From DASXIF01 sp036498145 (lineage in GTDB: Bacteria; Actinomycetota; Actinomycetes; Mycobacteriales; Jatrophihabitantaceae), in contig CAVPSV010000004.1 of assembly GCA_963708625.1 (NCBI GenBank), positions 992,001 through 1,056,000 on the forward strand: 64,000 bases of DNA, in the 5' to 3' direction. Shown one piece after another: positions 9,564 to 17,472 of this stretch; the first letter of the stretch is position 1, and each line of letters opens with the position of its first letter. A model generated the notes under the pieces. It worked only from the letters and a program-made list of their open reading frames with translations. It was not told the origin of the DNA and searched no databases. The position numbers were made by a program, and so were the translations under genes.

Positions 9564-9680
9564 CGACGTCCTCGCTCCGGGGCGGGCGCTGATGAAACTC
9601 TCGACGCTCGCTCCGCTGCGGGCGCCGATGAGACTCCAAGCCGGCTGTACCTTTTGATTCGCTCGCTGTGCTCGCTCATG

Positions 9681-10220
9681 TCAGCGGCCGTACTTGATGC
9701 TCGACGGGACGAGCTCGACCTTCTGGTCGGCCAGGCGCTTGCCGCGCTTGGGCCCCAGCGGCTCGTTCATGATCTTGTGATGCAACTTGAGCACGGCGTC
9801 GATCAGCATTTCCGGTCGCGGCGGACACCCCGGCAGGTACATGTCCACCGGCACCACGTGGTCGACGCCCTGCACCACCGCGTAGTTGTTGAACATCCCA
9901 CCCGAGCTCGCGCAGACGCCCATCGCGAGCACCCACCTCGGCTCGGGCATCTGGTCGTAGATCCGGCGCAGCACCGGGGCCATCTTCTGGCTCACCCGCC
10001 CGGCCACGATCATCAGGTCGGCCTGCCGCGGCGAGGCGCGGAAGACCTCCATGCCGAACCGCGCCGAATCGTACCGCGGCGCCCCGAACGTCATCATCTC
10101 GATCGCGCAGCACGCCAGGCCGAACGTGGCCGGCCACAGCGACGACTTGCGGGTCCAGTTGACGAGCTTCTCGACGTTGGCCAGCAGGATGCCGTCCGGC
10201 AGCTTCTCCTCAAGTCCCAT
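9681..10220 (-). CDS. nuoB: NADH-quinone oxidoreductase subunit B (cluster N2)
   Basis: Holds the terminal 4Fe-4S cluster N2 next to the quinone site. The four cysteines are present: the CC pair in FGLACCAIEMMTFG, the C in MGVCASSGG, and the C in YLPGCPPRPE. The 179-residue length fits the family. The intact ligands here contrast with the NuoB-like protein at 34218-35039, which has lost all of them. Confidence 0.96.
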   Translation of the reverse strand: MGLEEKLPDGILLANVEKLVNWTRKSSLWPATFGLACCAIEMMTFGAPRYDSARFGMEVFRASPRQADLMIVAGRVSQKMAPVLRRIYDQMPEPRWVLAMGVCASSGGMFNNYAVVQGVDHVVPVDMYLPGCPPRPEMLIDAVLKLHHKIMNEPLGPKRGKRLADQKVELVPSSIKYGR

Positions 10221-10257
10221 GGTTCGTCACTTCTCCGCTGCTTCCGGGTCCGCTTCG

Positions 10258-10620
10258 CTAGTCCCAGTCCAAGCCGCCGCGGCGCCACACGTACACGTAG
10301 GCGACGAACACGGTGACGATGAACAGGATGATCTCGACGAGTCCGAACAGACCGAGGGCCCGGTTCGCGACCGCATAGGGGTACAGGAAGATGATTTCGA
10401 TGTCGAAGACGATGAACAGCATCGCCGTCAGGTAGTACTTGATCGGGAACCGATGCGGGCCACTGGGCTGCGGCGTCGGCTCGATCCCGCATTCGTAGAA
10501 GTCGAGCTTGGCGCGGTTGTACCGGTGCGGCCCGACGAAGGGCGCAATGGTTACCGAGAACGTCGCGAAGCCAAAGGCGAGGGCGAACAGCAACACGATC
10601 GGCAGGTACGGCGCAAGCAC
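10258..10620 (-). CDS. nuoA: NADH-quinone oxidoreductase subunit A
   Basis: Small membrane subunit of complex I (120 residues, three helices). Motifs include YECGIEPTP after helix 1 and FDIEIIFLYPYAV in helix 2, both diagnostic for NuoA. It is the first gene of the operon; the promoter should lie in 10621-10696, where I see no clear -35/-10 pair. Confidence 0.94.
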   Translation of the reverse strand: MLAPYLPIVLLFALAFGFATFSVTIAPFVGPHRYNRAKLDFYECGIEPTPQPSGPHRFPIKYYLTAMLFIVFDIEIIFLYPYAVANRALGLFGLVEIILFIVTVFVAYVYVWRRGGLDWD

Positions 10621-10696
10621 GCTGTTCTCCTCTCGCTTCGGCGTTTGTCGATGACGTCAGGTTTCCGCGATGGCCAGGCTAGACGGTCCTCCGCTG

Positions 10697-11969
10697 CTAT
10701 CGGACGGCCGGGGTGAGCCGGGTCAGCGCATTGATCACGCGGTCGGAGACGTCGCCGTCGCGGGGGTCGGTGAGGTTGGCGAGCAGCTTCAGCACGAAGC
10801 GCATCAGGGCGGGGTGGGGCAGACCGTGCCGGGTGCACGCCCGCATCACCGCGGGATTGCCGATGAGCTTCACGAACACCGCGCCGAGCCGGTAGTAGGA
10901 ACCCCATTCACGCTGCATCCGCGCCGGGTACCCATGCAGCGCGCGCTCGCGCGACTCACCCGCCGGACGTCCCAGCGCCTGCACCGCCGCCTCGGCGGCG
11001 TACCTGCCGGACTCCATCGCGTACGGGATGCCCTCACCGTTGAACGGGTTCACCGAGCCGCCCGAGTCGCCGACCAGGAGCAGGCCGCGCAGGTAATGAG
11101 GTGTCCGGTTGAAGCCCATCGGCAGCGCGGCGCCGCGGGTCGGGCAGGTCGCGTTCTCCTCGCGCAGGCCCCACTCGTCCGGGGTGTTGGCCAACCAGCG
11201 GGTGAGCATGGATCGGTAGTCGGTCTTCTGGAAGCCGCTGCTCGTGCTCAGCACGCCGAGCCCGGCATTCACCGTCCCGTCGCCCATGCCGAAGATCCAG
11301 CCGTAGCCGGGGAGCAGATTCGAGGTGTCCGGCGGGCCGTCCCACAGCTCGAGCCACGACTCGAGGTAGTCGTCGTGCGTGCGGGGGCTGTTGTAGTACC
11401 GCCGCACCGCCACGCCCAGCGGCCGCTTGGTCGTTGCGGTGCACGCCGAGGCGTTGGGCCAGCTTGCCGGAGACGCCTTCGCACGAGAGCACCAGCGGCG
11501 CGCGGTACTGCACGTCCTGGCGTTCGGCGTTGCGCGCGACCACACCGACCACCTGGCCGGTGTGGTCGAGTACCGGTTCGGTGACCGTGGTCAGCTCGTG
11601 CAACACCGCGCCGGCCTTGACCGCCTGGTTGGCGAGCAGGGCGTCCAGGTCGGCGCGCGGCCGTACCAAGCCGTAGGCGGGGAAGCTGGTCAGCTCAGGC
11701 CAGTCCAGCTGCAGCCGCTGACCGCCGCCGATCACCCGCAGGCCGCGGTTGTGTAACCAGCCGGCCTCCTGGCTGACGTCGATGCCCATATCCAGCAGGG
11801 CGCGGGTGCCGCGCGGCGTGAGGCCGTCGCCGCACACCTTCTCGCGCGGGAAGGCGGACTTCTCCACCATCACCACGTCCAGCCCGGCAGTGGCCAGCCA
11901 GTAGGCGGCGCTGCTGCCCGACGGCCCCGCGCCGACGACGATTGCGTCGGCCGAGATCGGTGCCGCCAT
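10697..11969 (-). CDS. Geranylgeranyl reductase family FAD protein, frameshifted
   Basis: FAD-dependent oxidoreductase of the geranylgeranyl/menaquinone reductase type, which saturates isoprenoid side chains. The N-terminal part (start ATG preceded by AAGGAGG) has the dinucleotide motif VVGAGPSGSSAAYWLA and the EKSAFPREKVCGDGLTPRG block. The C-terminal part, in a different frame, has GLLLVGDSGGSVNPFNGEGI. The frame breaks near position 11435, just after GVHRND: one base change would give GVHRNDKRPLGVAVRRYYNS and a protein of about 424 residues. It is either a sequencing error or a recent lesion. In many actinobacteria this gene lies beside nuo, which fits a menaquinone role. Confidence 0.85.
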
Positions 11970-12116
11970 GGTGTGCCTCCTTGGGCTGATGGAGACGGCT
12001 GATGGAGACCAAAAAGACTTTGTGAAAGGCTTCACGAGCCCTCTTGGTATGAGTCTAGGCGTGCGCTCAGGCTGCTGTCTGCGGTGGGTGCGAACCGGAC
12101 ATGGCACGCTCGCGGC

Positions 12117-12608
12117 ATGTCCGGCAGCGAGCCCGTCGTCCGGGGCGCCCACCTCAGCGACGTCCCATCGCGGACGCTGTACCGGATCTTGGCGCTGCGG
12201 ACGGACGTGTTCGTGGTGGAACAGCAGTGCGTCTACCGCGAACTCGACGGGCGCGACCTCGAGCCCGGCGCACGATTGCTCTGGATCGAGGCGGTGGCCG
12301 ACGGCGAGGACGACGTCCAGGTGCTGGCCACGCTGCGGATGCTGGACGAGCCGGACGGATCGGTGCGGGTCGGGCGGGTGGCCACGGCCGCAACAGCCCG
12401 CGGACGAGGCCTGGCTGCGGCCCTGGTGAGCGACGCGCTGCGGCGGGCGGGGTCGCGGCCGGTACGGCTGGCGGCGCAGACGCAGTTGGTGGGCTGGTAC
12501 GAGCGTTGGGGCTTTGCCCGCGACGGCGAGGACTTCCTCGACGACGGGATCCCGCACACCCCGATGCGCCGCGACGTGCCGGGTGGCGCCGCCGGACATG
12601 CCGGCTGA
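12117..12608 (+). CDS. GNAT family N-acetyltransferase
   Basis: A 163-residue acetyltransferase resembling the ElaA subgroup. The core acetyl-CoA loop is GRVATAATARGRGLAAALV at about residues 85-103, preceded by the ATLRMLDEPDGSVRVGR strand pair. The segment LRTDVFVVEQQCVYRELDG near the N-terminus is typical of ElaA-like proteins. The substrate is unknown. It stands alone, divergent from the geranylgeranyl-reductase gene. The ATG at 12117 is preferred over an upstream in-frame start because the conserved region begins there. Confidence 0.85.
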   Translation: MSGSEPVVRGAHLSDVPSRTLYRILALRTDVFVVEQQCVYRELDGRDLEPGARLLWIEAVADGEDDVQVLATLRMLDEPDGSVRVGRVATAATARGRGLAAALVSDALRRAGSRPVRLAAQTQLVGWYERWGFARDGEDFLDDGIPHTPMRRDVPGGAAGHAG

Positions 12609-12631
12609 ACGGCGGTCGTTAGAGTCCGTCC

Positions 12632-13270
12632 GTGACCTCAGCGGACAACCGGCCGTGGCCCGACGACGAGGCGCTCACCGCGATCGTCGCGCAGGCCCGG
12701 CCAGGTGGCGGCGACGAATATCGGGACCTGCACCTGGCGCACCGCCTGCTGCAGGACCGTCTCGCCGGCGCGGCGCTGCCAGCGGAACGCGCGGTCGAGG
12801 TCACCCGCCGACTCACCGAGCTGGCCGAGTTGCTGACCGGGTTCCAAGTGCCCGAGAGCGAGCGATGGGACGGCTGGCGTCCAGACCTGCCCGGGCGCGG
12901 CGAGCCGTTGCTGCCGCCGTATGTGATCGAGGAGGAGGACGACCGTGCCATCCGCGGTCACGTGACGTTCACGCGGTTCTACCTCGGCGGCAACGGTGCC
13001 GCACACGGCGGCACGCCGCCGCTCCTGTTCGACGACGTGCTGGGCAAGGTGGTCAACCATCACCACAGCGAAGGCGTGGCACGCACGGCATATCTGAAGG
13101 TCAATTACCGCCGCATCGTCCCGCTCGATGTCCAGCTGCGCTTCGACGCGACGGTGGACCGGGTGGACGGACGCAAGCGGTGGGGATCGGCGCGGCTCGT
13201 CGACGCCGACGGGGTAGTGCTCAGCGAAGCCGAGGGACTCTTCCTCAAGCTGCTCCCTGGTCAGCCCTAG
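12632..13270 (+). CDS. Hotdog-fold thioesterase-like protein
   Basis: A 212-residue protein whose second half (from about residue 100) looks like a PaaI-type hotdog domain: GGNGAAHGGTPPLLFDDVLG supplies the conserved GxxHGG helix, followed by LKVNYRRIVPLD and RFDATVDRVDGRK strands. Such proteins hydrolyse acyl-CoA thioesters. The first 90 residues have no recognised domain. The GTG start lies 23 bp after the GNAT gene, so the two may be cotranscribed. Confidence 0.7.
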   Translation: MTSADNRPWPDDEALTAIVAQARPGGGDEYRDLHLAHRLLQDRLAGAALPAERAVEVTRRLTELAELLTGFQVPESERWDGWRPDLPGRGEPLLPPYVIEEEDDRAIRGHVTFTRFYLGGNGAAHGGTPPLLFDDVLGKVVNHHHSEGVARTAYLKVNYRRIVPLDVQLRFDATVDRVDGRKRWGSARLVDADGVVLSEAEGLFLKLLPGQP

Positions 13271-13328
13271 CTGCCATTGCGTCGTAGATGCTTGACTTCG
13301 ATCGAACGTAAGTGAATGCTTACCGTTC

Positions 13329-13667
13329 GTGACAGCTTACGGAACGTGGGGGGCGTGGGCCGCGCTCGGTGATCCGACCCGGCACGCGATCGTCGTGGCG
13401 CTGGCCGACGGTCCCCGGGCGGTCAGTGAGTTGGCGGCAGGGCTACCGGTCAGCCGCCCGGCCGTGTCGCAGGCGTTGAAGGTGCTCAAGGACGCCGGCT
13501 TGGTCACCGAGCGCGCGGCCGGGACGCGCCGCATCTATCGCCTCAACCCGAGCGCCGTCGCCGCGCTCCGGGATCAGCTGGACACGTTCTGGAGCCGCGC
13601 GATGGACGGCTTCAGCGTGGCCGTCGAACAACCGTCAACCGATCCACGAAAAGAGGAGTCGTCATGA
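13329..13667 (+). CDS. ArsR-family transcriptional regulator
   Basis: Winged-helix repressor of 112 residues. Diagnostic segments are ALGDPTRHAIVVALADGPRA, then the recognition helix LPVSRPAVSQALKVLKDAGL and the wing RAAGTRRIYRLNPSAV. No metal-binding cysteines are visible. Its stop overlaps the ATG of an SRPBCC protein by 4 bp; this ArsR-SRPBCC pairing is very common and the regulator is presumed to control the pair. GTG start. Confidence 0.92.
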   Translation: MTAYGTWGAWAALGDPTRHAIVVALADGPRAVSELAAGLPVSRPAVSQALKVLKDAGLVTERAAGTRRIYRLNPSAVAALRDQLDTFWSRAMDGFSVAVEQPSTDPRKEESS

Positions 13668-14146
13668 CACAGTCCGCCGACCAGATCGTCCGCCGGGACG
13701 TCGTCGTCAATGCACCGGCCGAGAAGGCGTTCGAGGTGTTCACCGCGCGCTTCGGTGACTTCAAGCCGCCGGAGCACAACCTGCTGGGTGCGCCGATTGC
13801 GGAGACGGTGTTCGAGCCGCGGGTCGGCGGCCACATCTACGACCGTGCGACGGATGGCACCGAGTGCCGCTGGGCGCGCGTGCTCGCCTACGAGCCGCCG
13901 CATCGGGTCGTGTTCAGCTGGGACATCGGCCCGACCTGGCAGCTCGAGACCGACCTGGACAACGCCAGCGAGGTCGAAGTCAGATTCATCGCGGAAACCG
14001 CTGACCGCACCCGCGTTGAACTCGAGCACCGCAACATCGACCGGCACGGTCCCGGGTGGGAAGACATCGCCGATGGCGTCGGGAACAGCCAGGGCTGGCC
14101 GTTGTACCTGGCGCGATACTCCGCGCTGTTTCCCGAGGACACCTGA
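13664..14146 (+). CDS. SRPBCC (AHSA1-type) domain protein
   Basis: A 160-residue START-like small-molecule binding domain. It opens with RRDVVVNAPAEKAFEVFT, the usual first strand and helix, and contains the VGGHIYDRATDGTECRWARV segment found in many such proteins. The ligand is unknown. It is translationally coupled to the ArsR regulator, which suggests shared control. Confidence 0.88.
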   Translation: MTQSADQIVRRDVVVNAPAEKAFEVFTARFGDFKPPEHNLLGAPIAETVFEPRVGGHIYDRATDGTECRWARVLAYEPPHRVVFSWDIGPTWQLETDLDNASEVEVRFIAETADRTRVELEHRNIDRHGPGWEDIADGVGNSQGWPLYLARYSALFPEDT

Positions 14147-14235
14147 ACGCCGGGAGTACGTTGCCGATGAACCCCGCCGAGGAACCTCGGACGGCTCGGT
14201 CCAGGGGCTCGGGGTCGATTCAGGGGGACAGATTC

Positions 14236-14526
14236 GTGGCGTACGGCGTAGTGCATCAATTCACGGGTGGCACCAAAGAGCAATACGAGGCGACAGTTGC
14301 CGCCGTGCATCCCGCGGACGGAAGCCTGCCTCCGGGGCAGCTCACCCACCTCGCCGGCCCGTCGTCGGACGGTTGGATGATCGTGGCAACGCACGACTCG
14401 AAGGCGAGCTGGGAAGCGTTCCGCGACAACACGCTGATGCCCCGCCTGCAGGCAGGCGTCGACGGTGGCTTCGACGGTCCGCCGTCAGAGACCGGATTCG
14501 AGATCGCCACCGAACAGCACACCTGA
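14236..14526 (+). CDS. Conserved hypothetical protein, dimeric alpha-beta barrel-like
   Basis: A 96-residue protein beginning VAYGVVHQFTGGTKEQYEAT, with a central SDGWMIVATHDSKASWEAFR. This pattern (one strand-helix-strand and a W..F motif) is typical of small stress-responsive or monooxygenase-like barrel domains, but I cannot assign a function. The GTG at 14236 sits behind a GGGGGA stretch. An upstream in-frame ATG at 14167 would add 23 low-complexity residues. Confidence 0.65.
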   Translation: MAYGVVHQFTGGTKEQYEATVAAVHPADGSLPPGQLTHLAGPSSDGWMIVATHDSKASWEAFRDNTLMPRLQAGVDGGFDGPPSETGFEIATEQHT

Positions 14527-14592
14527 CCGAGCGCCGGTCGGCTTGGGAGCAAGGAGCAGCCGCGGCCGACATGCGTGGCTTGGTGTCGCCTT

Positions 14593-14805
14593 TCACTCAG
14601 CGTCTGGGCTCAGCAATGGCCAACAGATGGCTTCTAATGCTGCCTCCGCGGCATGCTGCCAAATCTGATCGCCGTTCACGTCGATGTCTGGGCCTGCACG
14701 TCTTATGACGCCATCCCGTATTGCGGCGCCCAATTTCACCGGGTCGGTATTCTCCAAGATCCACCGAACGGTGTCAGCATCGAAGCCGGCCGAGTTAGAA
14801 CTCAC
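14593..14805 (-). CDS. Small protein, partner of XRE-nucleotidyltransferase
   Basis: A 70-residue acidic protein (MSSNSAGFDADTVRWILENT..). Its ATG overlaps the stop of the upstream XRE-nucleotidyltransferase by 4 bp, so the two are almost certainly coupled. No family is recognised. The pairing of a nucleotidyltransferase with a small helical partner resembles MNT/HEPN-type toxin-antitoxin arrangements, but this protein is much shorter than a HEPN domain and shows no RX4-6H motif. Confidence 0.6.
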   Translation of the reverse strand: MSSNSAGFDADTVRWILENTDPVKLGAAIRDGVIRRAGPDIDVNGDQIWQHAAEAALEAICWPLLSPDAE

Positions 14806-15350
14806 GGGTTGCCGTTGGGAGTCGAGCCGACTGACAGTGGCACAAGGTCAGAAAGCACCTGTGGGCGAACACCAGGCTTGAGGTCTGCCGCCGGAATGAG
14901 CTCGACACGGGCGTCCACGACCTGTTCCAGTAGTCGTTCGATCCGGGCAATGCCAAGCACACCGATGTCCGACGGAAGATCCACGAGGAGATCTAGATCG
15001 CTGTCGGATCGGTCCGTGCCACGAGCGACACTGCCGAAGACGCCGTGGACGTGCACACCATGCAACCGGGCAATCCGAAGTAACTCGGCACGATGCCGAC
15101 GCACGCGCGCCCCGATAGGACCGGTGAGCCGGTCCAGACTGCGGCGACGGAGACGGAGATCTAGATCGAAGCCCGTGGCGTCGATCAGCGCGACGAGTGT
15201 GGACAGGGCGGGTTGTCGAGCGCCGGTCTCGTACATGCTGATCATGCTTTGGGGCACGTCGACGCGACGGGCGAGCTGCGTCTGGGACAAGCCTGCGCGC
15301 GAGCGAGCCAGCCGCAACAGTGCACTCGACTCACGAGTTCCGGCAGCCAT
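14802..15350 (-). CDS. XRE helix-turn-helix plus MNT-type nucleotidyltransferase
   Basis: A 182-residue two-domain protein. Residues 10-65 form an XRE-type HTH (RAGLSQTQLARRVDVPQSMI). Residues 85-170 form a minimal nucleotidyltransferase with the GS..RG...SDLDLLVD signature: GSVARGTDRSDSDLDLLVDL carries the two metal-binding aspartates. Such fusions are usually antitoxins or regulators that AMPylate a partner. The downstream small gene overlaps it by 4 bp and is the natural candidate partner. Confidence 0.85.
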   Translation of the reverse strand: MAAGTRESSALLRLARSRAGLSQTQLARRVDVPQSMISMYETGARQPALSTLVALIDATGFDLDLRLRRRSLDRLTGPIGARVRRHRAELLRIARLHGVHVHGVFGSVARGTDRSDSDLDLLVDLPSDIGVLGIARIERLLEQVVDARVELIPAADLKPGVRPQVLSDLVPLSVGSTPNGNP

Positions 15351-15469
15351 CCGCCCACTATGACGGATTGTATATGTGATTGGAGCCCGCCAGGCACGGC
15401 GTCCGGACAGCGCTCGTCCCCGTCAATCCAAGTCGGTGTCACCCATCAGCCGAAACCGCGGCGGGCGGC

Positions 15470-16327
15470 TCAGTGGTGGTTGCCGGTAGCGGTGCAGGTC
15501 GGGTTGTTGTTCGTGATGGTCCAACTGCCGCTGATGGTGTTGCCGTCTATCGTGCCGCCGCCGGTGTTGCCGGTGGCCAGCAGGCCGCCGGAGATGATGT
15601 TTGCCGCGCAGCCATCGGCCGGGTCTCCGATGAGCACGAGCCCGGTGGATGCGGTGGTGTTGATCGACGCGGCCTTGCTGCCGCAGAGCTGCAGGTAGCT
15701 CGCGCCGTAGGAGACGATGCCGCCTCGGACGGTGCTGTCGGTGACGACGAGTTGCGCGCCATTGGTGACCGCGATTCCGCCGGTGATCGTTGCGTCCACC
15801 ACGCAGGTGGTGCCGGATGTCACGGCGAGGGCGGAATGCGTGCCGGTGACGGTGGTCGTGCACACGACCGCTTTGCCGTTCACCTCCAGATAGCCGCCGC
15901 CGAAGCCGATGGGAGATGTGGTGGTGAGGATGGTGATCGAGTGGGCGCCGGGTGCGAGGGCGAAGGCGCCATGACTGATGGCTGGGTCGGCGTAGCAGGC
16001 GTCAGGGTCGCTGTTGCCGCAGCTGGCACCAGTCACCGGGACGGCGTCGGTGTTACCGATCAGCGTTCCGTTGTCGTACACCGCGAAGGTGTCCCCTGGG
16101 AGACAACAGTCGGTGACCTTCAGCGTCGTCGGCGTGGGCGAGGTGAACGTGAAGGGCTGTTGGTCGGCGCCGCTGCCCACCCCTGCGAATGTGAAGGTTT
16201 GCCAACCGCCGCCGACTGTTAGTTGCGTATCGGCCGCGGCCGGACCCGCGACGGCGATCGCGGTCGCCGCGGCAGCGGCAAGCAGTCCCACGAAGACCGT
16301 CAGGATGCTCCTACGACGACCGAACAC
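15470..16327 (-). CDS. Secreted protein of unknown function
   Basis: A 285-residue protein with a clear Sec signal peptide: basic start MFGRRRS, a hydrophobic stretch LTVFVGLLAAAAATAIAVAG and a probable cleavage after AAA. The mature part is rich in T, G and S, with repeated beta-strand-like segments such as TITGGIAVTNGAQLVVTDST that suggest a small beta-helix, and about eight cysteines consistent with disulfides. No catalytic motif is seen. It stands alone between the nucleotidyltransferase pair and the tRNA fragment. Confidence 0.75.
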   Translation of the reverse strand: MFGRRRSILTVFVGLLAAAAATAIAVAGPAAADTQLTVGGGWQTFTFAGVGSGADQQPFTFTSPTPTTLKVTDCCLPGDTFAVYDNGTLIGNTDAVPVTGASCGNSDPDACYADPAISHGAFALAPGAHSITILTTTSPIGFGGGYLEVNGKAVVCTTTVTGTHSALAVTSGTTCVVDATITGGIAVTNGAQLVVTDSTVRGGIVSYGASYLQLCGSKAASINTTASTGLVLIGDPADGCAANIISGGLLATGNTGGGTIDGNTISGSWTITNNNPTCTATGNHH

Positions 16328-16425
16328 GGCTACCCCCGATTGACAGAACGCGCAGATGGCGTGGGCAGGGCCATGGTGGCACCCTTACCGCCCGCCTGTC
16401 ACGGCGTCGATGTTGATGTTGATGT

Positions 16426-16470
16426 TGGAGCCGCCTCGGGGAGATCGAACCCCGGATCTGCTCAATTTGA
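16426..16470 (-). other. tRNA 3'-end fragment (degenerate)
   Basis: Read on the minus strand this ends in TTCGATC..CCGAGGCGGCTCCA, i.e. a T-loop, acceptor strand and CCA end, but no matching 5' half (no D-arm or complementary acceptor) follows. The T-stem pairs imperfectly. The last 14 bases are identical to those of a second fragment at 17261. Apart from it, the stretch 16328-16670 holds only the promoter of the antitoxin gene. Confidence 0.7.
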
Positions 16471-16637
16471 GTGACCCAGCCTGCACGTCGACTCGTGTCG
16501 AACGCCGCACCGATGACAGTCCACGAGCTCCACCATCTCGCTTCGCATGGACCGCCCGGGGAAGCACCTCGACCGGCGTTGTCTATCGTGCGCGGCGGCT
16601 GACTAACCCCGTTACCGCCTGGCTAAATATTCAGCCA

Positions 16638-16666
16638 TTGCCAGGCTAAAGTATGGGCTATATTTG
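16638..16666 (+). promoter_or_regulatory. Candidate promoter of the toxin-antitoxin pair
   Basis: TTGCCA (16638-16643) and a TATATT/TATTTG -10 region at 16659-16666 lie directly before the ATG at 16671, with no Shine-Dalgarno in between. This suggests a leaderless transcript. The surrounding short repeats GGCTAAATATTCAGCC and GGCTAAAGTATGGGCT could be antitoxin operators. Confidence 0.4.
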
Positions 16667-16670
16667 ATGC

Positions 16671-16946
16671 ATGACCACCGTGCCGCTCAGCGAAGCGAAG
16701 GATTGGCTCTCCGGACTCGTCGACGAGGCCGAGACGACTCACGAGATCATCACGATCACTAAGCACGGCAGGCCCGCCGCGGTACTTATGGCTGCTGATG
16801 ACCTGGAGTCGCTGCACGAGACCCTTTACTGGCTCTCACGCCCCGGGATCCGCGAGTCGCTCCTCGAGGGTGAACGTGAGTTCACCGCCGGTGGGACGAC
16901 CAGCGGCGCGGACTTGCGGGCTGAGTTCGGGCTGCCTGCCAAGTGA
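16671..16946 (+). CDS. Phd/YefM-type antitoxin
   Basis: A 91-residue antitoxin. The N-terminal DNA-binding half shows TVPLSEAKDWLSGLVDEAE and ITKHGRPAAVLMAADDLESL, the standard Phd/YefM pattern. The C-terminal 35 residues, with acidic and Gly-rich segments, should wrap the toxin. Its stop overlaps the toxin start by 4 bp. Autoregulation by the pair is expected. Confidence 0.92.
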   Translation: MTTVPLSEAKDWLSGLVDEAETTHEIITITKHGRPAAVLMAADDLESLHETLYWLSRPGIRESLLEGEREFTAGGTTSGADLRAEFGLPAK

Positions 16947-17218
16947 CTGACGCGCCATACCGGGTCGAGATCATTTCCGAGGGCAGGCGGGACCTGCACC
17001 GGCTCACGGCCAAGGTGGCTACCGCGATCGTCGAGTTCGTCACCGGCCCGCTGGCCGCTGATCCATGGCGAGTGTCAAAACCGCTCACCGGTGACCTGGC
17101 GGACTACCGTGGCGCCCGCCGTGGCGACTACCGCGTCATCGTCCGCATCGACGAGGTAACCCGAACCGTCCTCGTCGCCCGCATCGGACACCGGTCCGAC
17201 ATCTACCGACCTCGCTGA
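16943..17218 (+). CDS. RelE/ParE-superfamily toxin
   Basis: A 91-residue RelE-type toxin, presumed to be a ribosome-dependent mRNA endonuclease. Family features are YRVEIISEGRRDLHRL at the start, then KPLTGDLADYRGARRGDYRV and the C-terminal RIGHRSDIYR strand, which carries the basic/catalytic residues. The GTG start overlaps the antitoxin stop. The pair lies between two tRNA 3' fragments, fitting an addiction module that stabilises integrated DNA. Confidence 0.92.
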   Translation: MTDAPYRVEIISEGRRDLHRLTAKVATAIVEFVTGPLAADPWRVSKPLTGDLADYRGARRGDYRVIVRIDEVTRTVLVARIGHRSDIYRPR

Positions 17219-17260
17219 GTACGCGCCGGATCCGAGCGACGTGATGCGCGGGTTCGGGGT

Positions 17261-17305
17261 TGGAGCCGCCTCGGAGAATCGAACTCCGGACCTTCTCATT
17301 ACGAG
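17261..17305 (-). other. tRNA-Thr(CGT)-like 3'-half fragment
   Basis: On the minus strand the order is anticodon loop CTCGTAA, 3' anticodon stem, a short variable loop, a correctly paired T-arm (CGGAG/CTCCG around TTCGATT), then AGGCGGC-T-CCA. The anticodon reads CGU. The 5' half is absent: bases upstream on that strand do not form a D-arm or pair with the acceptor. Such a 3' half is the usual scar at the far end of an element that integrated into a tRNA gene. The rest of 17219-17472 holds nothing else I recognise. Confidence 0.75.
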
Positions 17306-17472
17306 CGTGGCAGCGGGAGTAAGAGGTGTTAGCGGAACCCGCAAGAAACCAGTAGCTAGCGCTGGACATCAATGGCTGCTGATGGTCGTCGCGTGTCGGT
17401 GGGGGATCGTCCGGGGATCGTCCGGACGGGTAACCCGCAACATCCGATTGGTGCGCTCCTCAGGCACGGGGC

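Noticed and set aside
184..10316. Long plus-strand open frames opposite the nuo genes.
   Set aside because: They are antisense shadows of high-GC coding DNA, with Arg/Pro/His-rich composition and no family motifs.
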